Of a stretch of DNA of 64,000 nt, positions 42,611 through 51,015 are shown in pieces. Position numbers and translations under genes: made by a program. A model generated the notes under the pieces. It was not told where the DNA came from, did no database searches, and was given only the letters and a program-made list of their open reading frames with translations. Source of the DNA: Affinundibacterium amnicola (GTDB taxonomy: Bacteria; Pseudomonadota; Gammaproteobacteria; Burkholderiales; Burkholderiaceae_D); the NCBI RefSeq assembly GCF_014284275.1, contig NZ_JACOFU010000001.1, positions 1 to 64,000 of the forward strand, given 5' to 3'. Position 1 is the first letter of the stretch. Every line of letters starts with the position of its first letter.

Positions 42611-44284
42611 TCAAGGCTCCAAATTCGGCAAATAGTCGACAAACGCATCAAAAATCCATCCCTGCAATTCATTGAATTCTTCTCTGTATCGTAAGGGTAT
42701 TGAATAGATTTTTACTTTGATCCAACGGCCTTCGCGAGCGGCGATTGTTTCGCATGGTCGCTTGCTGTCAATGACTTCGAGCATGGTGCCGAATGGTAGG
42801 GTTTCGACTTTGTTGCTGCTTGCATCGGCCTCGCTGCGTAGTTGTACTTTATCTGCAATTAGGACTGCGTAAGGTTTGGTGTTGGCGCTACAACTAAGCA
42901 CTTTATTGGGGGCTTTGCATTGGCCGCTTTTAAAATAATCAAATATCTCCGCTAGTGCTTTCAGGTCTTTGATTTGTGTATCGGTTCCTTTCGGTGGAAA
43001 GGCGATACCCATGCAGGATTTGCCGGGTAAGCATTCAGGAATGCTGACACCCGTTTGTGGGCTGCCGATTGAGCCACCTTCATATTCGCAGCGATTCTGT
43101 ACTGAGTCTTTGTCCGCTTTTGATAGCGGTGCGTTGATGACCGCGCTGCACCATGCGTAGCTATAGGCTCTGCGAGCGATGCTCATGATTGATCGCTCGT
43201 AGATTTCCACCTTCGTAGTTTGCCGAAAATCCGCGCCGAATTCGCAGAGATTTTTAACCGTGTCTAGTTGTGCGTTGGCTGTCGCGTAGGCGAGTGGTGT
43301 CACGCCAGAAGTATTGGGGCGATCAAGTTGATAGCCTTCTTTTGCTAAGAATTCGAAACTAGCTTTATCCGCGCCGATTTCGGCGGCGACATCGACGACG
43401 CTGCAATGTGGAGTTGGGCGGCAACGGCCTAACCATGTGCCTTCTTTATAAGCGTTTAACAGGGGCAACCTTCGTGCGTCATCCTTGATCGCGATTGCTT
43501 CGCTCATCAGATAGTTTTCGACGATCATTCGCCATTCTTTGCTGATGTTGGCGGCGATATATGCATTGGCTTTACTGAGATCGGTATCGCCCGCACGTGA
43601 TGCGGCGATGAGCTTCAGATAATCATCAAACCACGTCGTTTGCTTCGCGCCTTTTTTGCATAGACCTGCTTTGATGAAACTGGTCGTTGTGGCTTCGGCG
43701 GCACGGGCTCTTGCATGGAGTAGGGCATAGCCTTGGTCTTGTGTTGCTGAGTTGAGTCTATCGCTGAGCCTTTCCAAAATCGGCGGCTCGATGACCTTTT
43801 TGCCTTCATGCATATAGCTAGCGCTAATCAGCGGGTTGACGCCATTATCACAATGAGTTTTGACGACGGTGAAGCTATTGGCAACGGTGCTGTCATCAGG
43901 CAGATTGAGCACCGCTGCCGATTCTAATGATCCGCGGTCAGATTGGAAGCCTTTGCTCAGTAACCAATTCACCATCTGCGGTTTTGGATTATTCATACTC
44001 GCCCATTGCATAGGCTGGCAATCACGAAGCTTTTTGCAAGCTTTAATCCATCCTAAACTTTCTAGGTACTGCGTCAACGCGACATTACCCGAGGCCGCAG
44101 CGAAGTTAAAGGCAAGCGCAAGCTGATCACCGCTGTATTTTTCTTGTGAGAGGATGCGTTTAACCGCCTTCAAATCACCATTGATAAAAAACTGGCCATC
44201 GGTTTCTTCCCACGTAGCTCCGTGTGCCGTTAGGCTTACCAGTAGAAGTGCGAGACAGGAAAGCGGCTTGATTAAAAGCTTCAT
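42611..44284 (-). CDS. Exported ankyrin-repeat protein with SH3-like domain
   Basis: A 557-residue protein with signal peptide (LLVSLTAHGA). Ankyrin-type repeats are visible in the N-terminal third (QLALAFNFAAASGNVALTQYLESLGW) and again around residues 300-350 (TSGVTPLAYATANAQLDTVKNLCEFGAD). A C-terminal bacterial SH3 region (about 470-545) carries VQLRSEADASSNKVETLPFGTMLEV, usually a cell-wall binding module. It probably works in the periplasm in protein contacts. Several cysteines may form disulfides. Function unknown. Confidence 0.75.
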   Translation of the reverse strand: MKLLIKPLSCLALLLVSLTAHGATWEETDGQFFINGDLKAVKRILSQEKYSGDQLALAFNFAAASGNVALTQYLESLGWIKACKKLRDCQPMQWASMNNPKPQMVNWLLSKGFQSDRGSLESAAVLNLPDDSTVANSFTVVKTHCDNGVNPLISASYMHEGKKVIEPPILERLSDRLNSATQDQGYALLHARARAAEATTTSFIKAGLCKKGAKQTTWFDDYLKLIAASRAGDTDLSKANAYIAANISKEWRMIVENYLMSEAIAIKDDARRLPLLNAYKEGTWLGRCRPTPHCSVVDVAAEIGADKASFEFLAKEGYQLDRPNTSGVTPLAYATANAQLDTVKNLCEFGADFRQTTKVEIYERSIMSIARRAYSYAWCSAVINAPLSKADKDSVQNRCEYEGGSIGSPQTGVSIPECLPGKSCMGIAFPPKGTDTQIKDLKALAEIFDYFKSGQCKAPNKVLSCSANTKPYAVLIADKVQLRSEADASSNKVETLPFGTMLEVIDSKRPCETIAAREGRWIKVKIYSIPLRYREEFNELQGWIFDAFVDYLPNLEP

Positions 44285-44454
44285 AAGGCGACCTCGTAAA
44301 GAAGATGCCCGATGCTAGCTTGTGCTTTGATAATTTGCAATGAAGTTAAGTGTTGCAGATATCAGTGTGTCTGGATTTTCGGTAGTACAAACTAATGGCT
44401 TTTGAAATGTGCTAGATCATGACTTGGCCCAACTTTTTTTGTACATCAGCGGGT

Positions 44455-44880
44455 CTACCGGAATAAAGTTGAAAACAGATCATGGTCGAGGGGCGAACCA
44501 AAAGGTCCCTCTTTTCGGAGATTTGTGCTGTAGCCTCGGCGGTTGTTATGTGCGATAAATCCAAGCAATTCCTGTTCAATATAGATGGCGACCGATTCGC
44601 CATCCGCGGACCATTGAAACCTTATCGCTTCGGTCACTGGCAACGCACGCTGCGCATTATCAGTTACAAAAGTCTGAGTAGCTGGCGGAGCGTTTTCTTC
44701 TTGCGCAAAGGCATCAAGATTCTCTGGCGCTTCAATAGTATTTAGAAGCCAGCAATCTGCGATTGGAAGACTTTCATCTGACTCCGTGAGGTAGCACCAA
44801 ACGGACGCACCTTCATCGACTAGAACAACTGTCTTCTTTGAGCTCGCATGACGCTCGGATAAGAATAAAGATTCGGTCAT
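44455..44880 (-). CDS. Small acidic soluble protein, immunity-like context
   Basis: A 141-residue acidic protein without signal or membrane segments and no recognised domain (LLGFIAHNNRRGYSTNL is a distinctive segment). It begins 9 bases after the end of a short in-frame remnant that looks like the C-terminus of a large secreted toxin. Immunity genes usually occupy that place, so an orphan immunity protein is a reasonable guess. Confidence 0.55.
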   Translation of the reverse strand: MTESLFLSERHASSKKTVVLVDEGASVWCYLTESDESLPIADCWLLNTIEAPENLDAFAQEENAPPATQTFVTDNAQRALPVTEAIRFQWSADGESVAIYIEQELLGFIAHNNRRGYSTNLRKEGPFGSPLDHDLFSTLFR

Positions 44881-44889
44881 CGTGATGTC

Positions 44890-44970
44890 CTATGCAGATT
44901 TGACGGGAACGCCGTCGAGGTTGTTATTGTTGCCGAGGTCGCCATAGGCGAGTCCCAGTCGAAAGATTTG
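44890..44970 (-). pseudogene. Remnant of a C-terminal end of a larger gene
   Basis: Directly after the stop of the 92-codon gene the same frame stays open for 26 codons, GC-richer than the surroundings, encoding IFRLGLAYGDLGNNNNLDG and then a stop. The text resembles the conserved end of polymorphic or Rhs-type toxins more than random sequence. Only the end remains. Confidence 0.35.
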
Positions 44971-45249
44971 TTAAAGTTCATTTATATCTTTCATGAACAT
45001 TTTTCGGAAAAACCTTATTGCCACTAAAAAACCGCCGACAATAAACAATACACCGAAAATAATTTCCCGAAGCCAGAATAAGAGAAAGTAACTGAGGTCT
45101 GTCGTTTGATCATTTGAATCAACAGTATTCCAGGTCCAATACATCAATAAGCCAGAAATCACAACGTAGAGTGTTAAGAACACGACCGCACCTACCGTGC
45201 TTTGTTCTTTGTTTACCTCAATCTCCTTTTTAGTCGGCAATTCGTCCAT
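44971..45249 (-). CDS. Two-helix small membrane protein
   Basis: A 92-residue protein with two membrane segments (about 20-42 and 58-82), N- and C-termini rich in charged residues. Its ATG overlaps the end of leader ORF B by 20 bases, and no separate ribosome site is visible. Together with leader B it is the first gene behind promoter module B. Confidence 0.6.
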   Translation of the reverse strand: MDELPTKKEIEVNKEQSTVGAVVFLTLYVVISGLLMYWTWNTVDSNDQTTDLSYFLLFWLREIIFGVLFIVGGFLVAIRFFRKMFMKDINEL

Positions 45250-45328
45250 CGTGGCTATTTGAACTTTCGCTAGATTTAGGTGAAAAAATGTCGCCTAATA
45301 ATTTAATCTGAGGCATCACATTGATCAT
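45230..45328 (-). CDS. 32-codon leader ORF (module B)
   Basis: ATG with AGAGGA 5 bases upstream; 32 residues beginning MINVMPQIK, running into the start of the next gene. It resembles leader A: the double Met start (ATG...ATGC-TCA), a shared TTTTTTCACC and ATCTAG, and a Ser-rich end (IFSPKSSESS versus SFSPVISPSS). Confidence 0.45.
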   Translation of the reverse strand: MINVMPQIKLLGDIFSPKSSESSNSHDGRIAD

Positions 45329-45400
45329 GTAATTCCTCTCAAGCAGATATAAATACTAGCCCATCTCCAATTTTTACTATTTTCAAGTGCATTAAAATTT

Positions 45401-45472
45401 TGGCGAAAAATGTCAACAACAAAGATAGTCATTCTATCAAGGCTTTTGCTAGCGTCAAGCAAACAATTTTCA
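45401..45472 (-). repeat. Promoter module B (paired with 42441-42512)
   Basis: Ungapped match to module A, 61 of 72 positions by eye, same orientation, 2960 bases apart. Confidence 0.85.
45431..45458 (-). promoter_or_regulatory. sigma70-type promoter of module B
   Basis: -35 TTGACG (45453-45458) and -10 TAGAAT (45431-45436), spacing 16 bases, identical boxes to module A. Confidence 0.7.
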
Positions 45473-45741
45473 ATATTGAAAGTGCGCTAATTTTTTACAT
45501 GCTGAACAAAATAGGATGTAAAGAAATGACACGCGTGCTGGTATGCCATTTCTCAATTGATAAATCGGTTTTGAGATCGCTTCCGTATTAAATTACGCAG
45601 GTACATTCACTAGCCAGTCATCGTCACTAATTACGCAAAGACCGTTGCAAAACGCAGCAGGGTGTTGATGAAATTTTCAAACAACATTGATCAATGGCGC
45701 ATCAAATGACCTGCCGCTTATTGCAAACCAACTGGACTTGC

Positions 45742-46200
45742 TTAGTGATTCATTTTGTGTGCTGAGGTATTCATCGCTTTGCCCACTGCTTTGACTTCAA
45801 TGGTTTGGGTCTTTTTGTCTTTGCCTTCAACGGTCAAAGTCAATGGCACGATATCGCCTTCTTTTACTTGCGCATTTAAGCCCATCAACATCACGTGGTA
45901 GCTGCCAGGTTTTAATTCGACTGTTTTGCCAGCTGGTAAATCTAAGCTCATAACTTGACGCATTTTCATGACGTCTTTGTCCATTTCCATGGTGTGAATT
46001 TCGACCATTTTTGCAGCTGGTGAAGTTGCAGAGATCAGTTTCACGTCTTGTGTTGCGGTCAATTGCATAAACGCACCGGTTGCTTTTTGTTGAGCGACCG
46101 TGGCGCGTACCCATGGGTCTTTTACCGCAACTTGAGAAAATGCAGCAGCACCGAGTGTTAAGCTGAGTGCAGCGAAGAGGGGAGTGATGATTTGTTTCAT
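45742..46200 (-). CDS. PCu(A)C-type periplasmic copper chaperone
   Basis: A 152-residue exported protein with the full copper motif H-x10-M-x21-H-x-M: His in VEIHTMEMD, Met in MKMRQ and the HVM of SYHVMLMGL. PCu(A)C delivers Cu(I) to the CuA site of cytochrome oxidase together with SCO proteins, encoded just upstream. Met/His-rich tail (NTSAHKMNH) adds metal ligands. Ribosome site GAAAGG precedes the ATG. Confidence 0.92.
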   Translation of the reverse strand: MKQIITPLFAALSLTLGAAAFSQVAVKDPWVRATVAQQKATGAFMQLTATQDVKLISATSPAAKMVEIHTMEMDKDVMKMRQVMSLDLPAGKTVELKPGSYHVMLMGLNAQVKEGDIVPLTLTVEGKDKKTQTIEVKAVGKAMNTSAHKMNH

Positions 46201-46266
46201 GGTCTTTCCTTTCGGTGGTGGGGATTACATAAAAATAGATTTGCTATAAAACGAATACTAAAAAAC

Positions 46267-46872
46267 TCAAGATGCTTGTTTCATCAATTGACGAATATCG
46301 GCGGCAAATTGATCTGCATTATGCTCGTGCCGCATTGCCAATCGAATCTTGCCTTGTTTATCGAATAGATAACTCAAGGTGGAGTGATCCATGGTGTAGC
46401 TACTGCCTGTGGTCACCTTAGCATAGAAGACTTTAAATTCATCGGCAACTTGTTTAGTTTGCTCGGCGTTGCCACGCAGGCCAAGAAAACTAGCATCAAA
46501 ATTTTGGGTATAAGCACGCATTAAATCAGCGGTGTCGCGCTCGGGATCAATACTGATAAAGATGACTTGTAACTGATCAGCGTCTTTACCGAGTTTTTGC
46601 TTCACTGCCGCAGCGCGTGCCAGTGCCGTCGGGCAAATGTCAGGGCATTGGGTAAAGCCAAAAAACACCAAGACATAACGACCTTTGAAATCAGCTAGTT
46701 TCCGGATTTTTCCATCACTGTCACTGAGTTTGAAGTCTCGACAATAGTCTGCACCGGTGATGTCGATGCTATTGAAGCTGACGGCATTTTTGTCACATGC
46801 TGATAGACCCAAAGCCACGCTAATCGCCAGAAATTGTCGACGCTTGTTGGATAACACTGATTTGCTAGCCAT
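46267..46872 (-). CDS. SCO1/SenC family copper protein
   Basis: A 201-residue thioredoxin-fold protein with the copper-binding CPDICP motif and the distal His in MDHSTLSYLF. A lipobox-like VALGLSACDK near the N-terminus suggests a lipid anchor in the inner membrane. SCO proteins load or reduce the CuA centre of cytochrome c oxidase. It is 66 bases upstream of the PCu(A)C gene and likely in one transcript. Confidence 0.92.
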   Translation of the reverse strand: MASKSVLSNKRRQFLAISVALGLSACDKNAVSFNSIDITGADYCRDFKLSDSDGKIRKLADFKGRYVLVFFGFTQCPDICPTALARAAAVKQKLGKDADQLQVIFISIDPERDTADLMRAYTQNFDASFLGLRGNAEQTKQVADEFKVFYAKVTTGSSYTMDHSTLSYLFDKQGKIRLAMRHEHNADQFAADIRQLMKQAS

Positions 46873-46943
46873 CTTAAAATCCTTATCTCTTTTGAGTAAA
46901 TCTGTAATTCACATGCGTTCAAGTCCACTTGATCTCAATACTG

Positions 46944-47117
46944 GTAACTCCCTTCTCCCGCAAGCGGGAGAAGGGGCGGGGATGAGGGTGTGTCAGACTA
47001 GATTTTCGATATTCAAAAATCTAAACTACGCTGTCTTTTCACTTCTTTGTCTTGTGAAACGGCAGTGCGGTTTCTGAACCACCCTCACCCTAGCCCTCTC
47101 CCGCATGCGGGAGAGGG
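46944..47117. repeat. REP-pair/MITE-like element, copy 2
   Basis: Left end with CTCCCGCAAGCGGGAG hairpin and GATGAGGGTG, central unique sequence, right end CACCCTCACCC with CTCCCGCATGCGGGAG hairpin. Nearly identical to copy 3, 204 bases downstream. Confidence 0.9.
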
Positions 47118-47147
47118 TATATATGATTTCTTTGACCGCTTTAGTTT

Positions 47148-47321
47148 GTAACTCCCTTCTCCCGCAAGCGGGAGAAGGGGCGGGGATGAGGGTGTGTCAG
47201 ACTAGATTTACGCTATTCAAAAATCTAAACTACGCTGTCTTTTCACTTCTTTGTCTTGTGAAATGGCAGTGCGGTTTCTGAACCACCCTCACCCTAGCCC
47301 TCTCCCGCATGCGGGAGAGGG
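47148..47321. repeat. REP-pair/MITE-like element, copy 3
   Basis: Direct tandem copy of 46944-47117 with only a handful of differences (for example TTTTCGAT versus TTTACGCT, AAACGG versus AAATGG). The core as well as the ends is duplicated, which indicates recent local duplication. Confidence 0.9.
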
Positions 47322-47405
47322 GACGTTTACGCGCATCAGCTAAGGTCCTTTTCAAGTTCTGTTGTACAAGTTCATCGTGCAAGCTAATCGCAATCTGGCC
47401 TTTAA

Positions 47406-49751
47406 TTAATAATCGAACTTCAACTCAGCAACAACACTACGTTGCGTGTACGGATGGAAAGCCCAATACTTTTTGTTGTTGAGATTATCGATACCAATAG
47501 CGGCGCTCCATTGTTTATCCAATTTATAGCGTACGCGTAGGTCAGTGACCAAGAAGCTAGAAAAACCAAAGTAAGTGAAAGCGTTGTTGTCGCTATTGTC
47601 TAATGAACCGTATTGACGGCCACTGTAGCGAACGCCAAATGTCGTCGTCAGTTTGTCATTGGCACGATAGCTGGCGACAAAATTGGCGCGCCATTGCGGA
47701 ACGCGTGGCTGCCATTTGCCTACACTCTTTTGGAATTTGTCATTTTTGCCGATTTTGGAATCGGCATAAGTGACACTGGCAGCGAGGTCTAGTCCAGTAA
47801 GGACGACATCACTGTTTTGATAGGCCAGCTCTAAACCATTCGTACGAATTTTGTCGACGTTTTGAATATTGGTGATATTTGGTGTGACCAAGGTATTGGT
47901 TTGTGAGTACATTGCATCGACCGTGTCTTCATGGAAGAAGGTGGTGCGCAATAAACCTTTGCCATCGTTCAATGATTGTTCTGCACTCCATTCACTCGTC
48001 CACGATTTTTCAGGCTTGAGATTCGGGTCGTTGTTGACGATGGTTTGGGTTGATACTGTGCCTTGATAGAGCTCAGATACCGTTGGCATACGCACCGCCC
48101 GACCGAGTGAGGCTTTGAGTGTCAGATCATCACTCGCACGAAACGCGACGGCCACTTTTGGTGAGAAATAGTTTTCGTCACGATCTGCAAATGCCAAGGT
48201 GGTAGTCGTATTCGAAATCGCACCATCATGCGCCGACCATTGTTCAAATCGGCCACCAAAAATGGTTTTCCAGGTGGCGTTGATACGCCATGCATCTTGT
48301 AAATAAATACTATTTAACTCAGCATCACCTTGGAAAGCCGAGAAGCGCTTGCTTGGCACGCCATTGATCCAGTTTGCGGTATCAGAAACGCGTGTACGCA
48401 GTTGGAAGGCTTCACGTTGGTAGCCAAATTCTGTCGTGTGTTCAGCGTTCGGACGCCAGATTCCCTTCACAGCCAGCGTGTTCCATCCTGTACCGCTGCC
48501 GTCTGTGATGCGACCAGCACCACCGGAGTTGGCTAAAGGAATGGCCACGGTGGGCGCGCGGACTATATCTTTTCGATAGTCATACAAACTGGCCGCTAAT
48601 TCCCAATCCCATTCACCCTTAGTATTGCTTTTCAAATTCAAGCCATGCGTGAGGTGCTCGATTTGATTTTTGCTATTGGAAATATCGACTGCTTGGCTTT
48701 TGCTATTCGTAATATCAATAGGGTTGAGTGTATATTTTTTACCAGAGATATTGACGTCGCCGCTGTAGACAGGGTTGCCAGCTGCATCACGTAAATAAGA
48801 TTCTGTACTACTATTCATCGCATTGCGCCACGCGCCAAAAGTATAGCTAGCGCGCAGCGTTGGTGTTATTTCGTAGGCTAATTTGATTTTGGCGTGATCT
48901 TGTATCGTATGGTATTGGCCTGTTGCGGCGACTAACCACCAGTCAAGCCCTTGCGGATTCTTACCAGGAATTGCACCCGTAACGGCTGTGCCCGCCGTGC
49001 TTGTAACACCGGCTGAGAGTAATTTATTGGCGAAGGCAATTGGATGACCATCGCTATCTAAACGATTCAGATTCACCCACCAAGATAATGCGCCTTGTTT
49101 ATCACCTAGGCTACCACTCAATTGCTTGCCACTAAATTTTTTATCAGTACCGTATTCTTGAAAATTTTCTGAAAAGCCAACTAGCTTGACATGCGCTTCA
49201 AATTTTTCTGGCATACGGGTCACGTAGTCCACAACCGCACCAACTGAATTGCCAGAATAAGCCGCAGAAAATGGACCGTACAAAACATCGACGCGTTGAA
49301 TTTCTTCAGGTGTAACAAGACCCCAGCGAGGTGTAAAAGTCGCGCCATTTCCTAATAAGTTGGATAAAAGTATGCCGTCTGCATACACCATCGAACGCGC
49401 GCTATTGCCTGTGCCAGAGGCGCGCGTTGCTAATACAGCGTGATTGTAATCACCAACATAACGCTTGCGAACCAATAAACTTGACAGGTACTTGAGCGCG
49501 TCTTCCGCGTCAATCGCATTGATGGTTTTTTCTATGGCTTTCGCACTGATGCCTTCAATCGTTGTTGGGATTTCGGTTGGTAATGTGGTCGGGCGATCAC
49601 CTTTGATGAAGACGCGTTCGATGTTTGTTTTATGTTCTGGTTGATCATCTTTTTGCTTTGCCAACACATTGGCAAAAGCAGAACTTGAGAGGTAAGGAAA
49701 GGTGGCCGCGATCGCGCAAGCAATCACGGCTGGTCGTAAAGTGTTTTTCAT
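47406..49751 (-). CDS. TonB-dependent outer-membrane receptor of the copper cluster
   Basis: A 781-residue receptor: signal peptide (AVIACAIAATFPYLSSSAFA), plug (IDAEDALKYLSSLLVRKR, VDVLYGPFSAAYSGN) and barrel ending in ELKFDY. The plug has the pattern of vitamin B12/copper-type receptors rather than of siderophore receptors. Copper-related neighbours (SCO, PCu(A)C, DUF2946) suggest it imports copper, as OprC does in Pseudomonas; that is context-based. The frame reaches 49847, but the ATG at 49751 gives a proper signal peptide and is preferred. Confidence 0.85.
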   Translation of the reverse strand: MKNTLRPAVIACAIAATFPYLSSSAFANVLAKQKDDQPEHKTNIERVFIKGDRPTTLPTEIPTTIEGISAKAIEKTINAIDAEDALKYLSSLLVRKRYVGDYNHAVLATRASGTGNSARSMVYADGILLSNLLGNGATFTPRWGLVTPEEIQRVDVLYGPFSAAYSGNSVGAVVDYVTRMPEKFEAHVKLVGFSENFQEYGTDKKFSGKQLSGSLGDKQGALSWWVNLNRLDSDGHPIAFANKLLSAGVTSTAGTAVTGAIPGKNPQGLDWWLVAATGQYHTIQDHAKIKLAYEITPTLRASYTFGAWRNAMNSSTESYLRDAAGNPVYSGDVNISGKKYTLNPIDITNSKSQAVDISNSKNQIEHLTHGLNLKSNTKGEWDWELAASLYDYRKDIVRAPTVAIPLANSGGAGRITDGSGTGWNTLAVKGIWRPNAEHTTEFGYQREAFQLRTRVSDTANWINGVPSKRFSAFQGDAELNSIYLQDAWRINATWKTIFGGRFEQWSAHDGAISNTTTTLAFADRDENYFSPKVAVAFRASDDLTLKASLGRAVRMPTVSELYQGTVSTQTIVNNDPNLKPEKSWTSEWSAEQSLNDGKGLLRTTFFHEDTVDAMYSQTNTLVTPNITNIQNVDKIRTNGLELAYQNSDVVLTGLDLAASVTYADSKIGKNDKFQKSVGKWQPRVPQWRANFVASYRANDKLTTTFGVRYSGRQYGSLDNSDNNAFTYFGFSSFLVTDLRVRYKLDKQWSAAIGIDNLNNKKYWAFHPYTQRSVVAELKFDY

Positions 49752-49928
49752 AGACGCTAGCTTCAATACCTGCGGTGTGACGGTATCAACGTCATCCACA
49801 GGCGAATTCAATAAGTTAAGCAACAAGCTTTTGATCAAGATCAACAACGCATTGCCAAGTTTGCGATGAGTTCAATCCTATTGTTGTGCACTTTTCTATG
49901 CACAAAAATGAAGATTTATCGGTTTGAA

Positions 49929-50306
49929 TTAAGCGAATGAAGGTGGCCCGCGTGCGGGCAGAGGTGCAGCAACGATGGCAGCAAGGCGTGCTGCTGGTAT
50001 AGATTGCGTTGCGTAAGATAAGGTGTGGACTGGTGCAACCGCGTCAGGCAAGGGTAATGTTGGTGTGATGCCGGTCGGTACACAGAGCGAACATTCAATC
50101 GTGTGCTGGGTGGATTTGCCGTCAACGATCTGGCCAGATTCATTCACGAATTTGATGCCAGTGGTGGTACACACCATGCTCATACCTTTTCCTTCGACCA
50201 TGGGCGCAGCCATCGCAATGCTGAGCGTTAATCCGTACAGGAATAACACAGCGATTACGAGCTTGTTAGCGCGGCGTATGCGATGGAAAAGGAAGGAAGG
50301 GAACAT
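49929..50306 (-). CDS. DUF2946 family protein
   Basis: A protein of about 125 residues with an N-terminal membrane segment (LVIAVLFLYGLTLSIAMA) and the DUF2946 elements: MVCTTTGIKFV, then CSLC, and a hydrophobic C-terminal part. Its conserved Cys and Met residues fit copper handling, and it regularly precedes TonB-dependent receptors and copper chaperone genes. The ATG at 50306 is chosen; a TTG at 50345 is possible. No clear ribosome site. Confidence 0.78.
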   Translation of the reverse strand: MFPSFLFHRIRRANKLVIAVLFLYGLTLSIAMAAPMVEGKGMSMVCTTTGIKFVNESGQIVDGKSTQHTIECSLCVPTGITPTLPLPDAVAPVHTLSYATQSIPAARLAAIVAAPLPARGPPSFA

Positions 50307-50438
50307 GGGGCAAGATTGTAGCAGGAAAAGACTCGCGAAGTCCAAGGGCTAGATTCGCGCATGGATTTGCGTGTTTAAGCAAAACAAAAACAGGTGTACA
50401 GTTGCTGTGTTATTTCTCATCATCTTGAAAGTGAAAAA

Positions 50439-50912
50439 ATGCACGCCTCAAAATTACTCATCATCGCCGCTTTGTTGTTTGGTTCTGGCATGGCACATGC
50501 GCAAAAAATTGGCAGTGTCGATACGGTATTCAAGTTCATTGGCCCCGATCATAAAATTGTGGTGGAAGCTTATGACGATCCTAAGGTCAAAGGTGTTACT
50601 TGCTATGTGTCGCGTGCAAAGACAGGAGGAATTAAAGGTGGTTTAGGTTTGGCAGAAGATAAAGCGGAAGCCTCGATTTCTTGTCATCAAGTTGGCCCCA
50701 TCAGTTTTGATAAACCATTAAAGCAGCAAGAAGAGGTCTTTAATCAAAGTTTATCGATACTGTTTAAAAAATTACGCATCGTTCGTATGGTGGATGTGCA
50801 GCGGAACGCACTGATTTATTTGACCTATTCAGATAAATTAATCGAAGGTTCACCGCAAAACAGTGTTACTGCTGTGCCTGTGGATAGACAAATTTCCATA
50901 CCAATTAAATAA
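50439..50912 (+). CDS. creA: CreA family periplasmic protein
   Basis: A 157-residue exported protein with signal peptide ([10 protein letters not shown]) and the CreA pattern ([41 protein letters not shown]). CreA is widespread in proteobacteria; function unknown. Two Cys (VTCYV, ISCHQ) may form a disulfide. The ATG at 50439 is chosen for the signal peptide. Confidence 0.88.
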   Translation: MHASKLLIIAALLFGSGMAHAQKIGSVDTVFKFIGPDHKIVVEAYDDPKVKGVTCYVSRAKTGGIKGGLGLAEDKAEASISCHQVGPISFDKPLKQQEEVFNQSLSILFKKLRIVRMVDVQRNALIYLTYSDKLIEGSPQNSVTAVPVDRQISIPIK

Positions 50913-51015
50913 AATTTTGTGTTTGCAGTGCTTGTTAGAATTGATTTCCAAGTGGAAATAATGTCTAATACTGAGCACTCGCTATGCCTGCGACAATTTA
51001 AAAACTCACTATAAA

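Larger units (their letters stand above)
45250..45741. other. Intergenic region with promoter module B
   Basis: About 490 bases. It holds leader B, promoter module B (45401-45472) and, to the right of it, about 260 bases with no recognised element before the copper genes. It is the right edge of the accessory island. Confidence 0.5.
46873..47405. other. Intergenic region filled by two REP-pair elements
   Basis: About 530 bases between the TonB-dependent receptor and SCO genes, nearly all made of the tandem element copies at 46944-47117 and 47148-47321. Confidence 0.85.
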
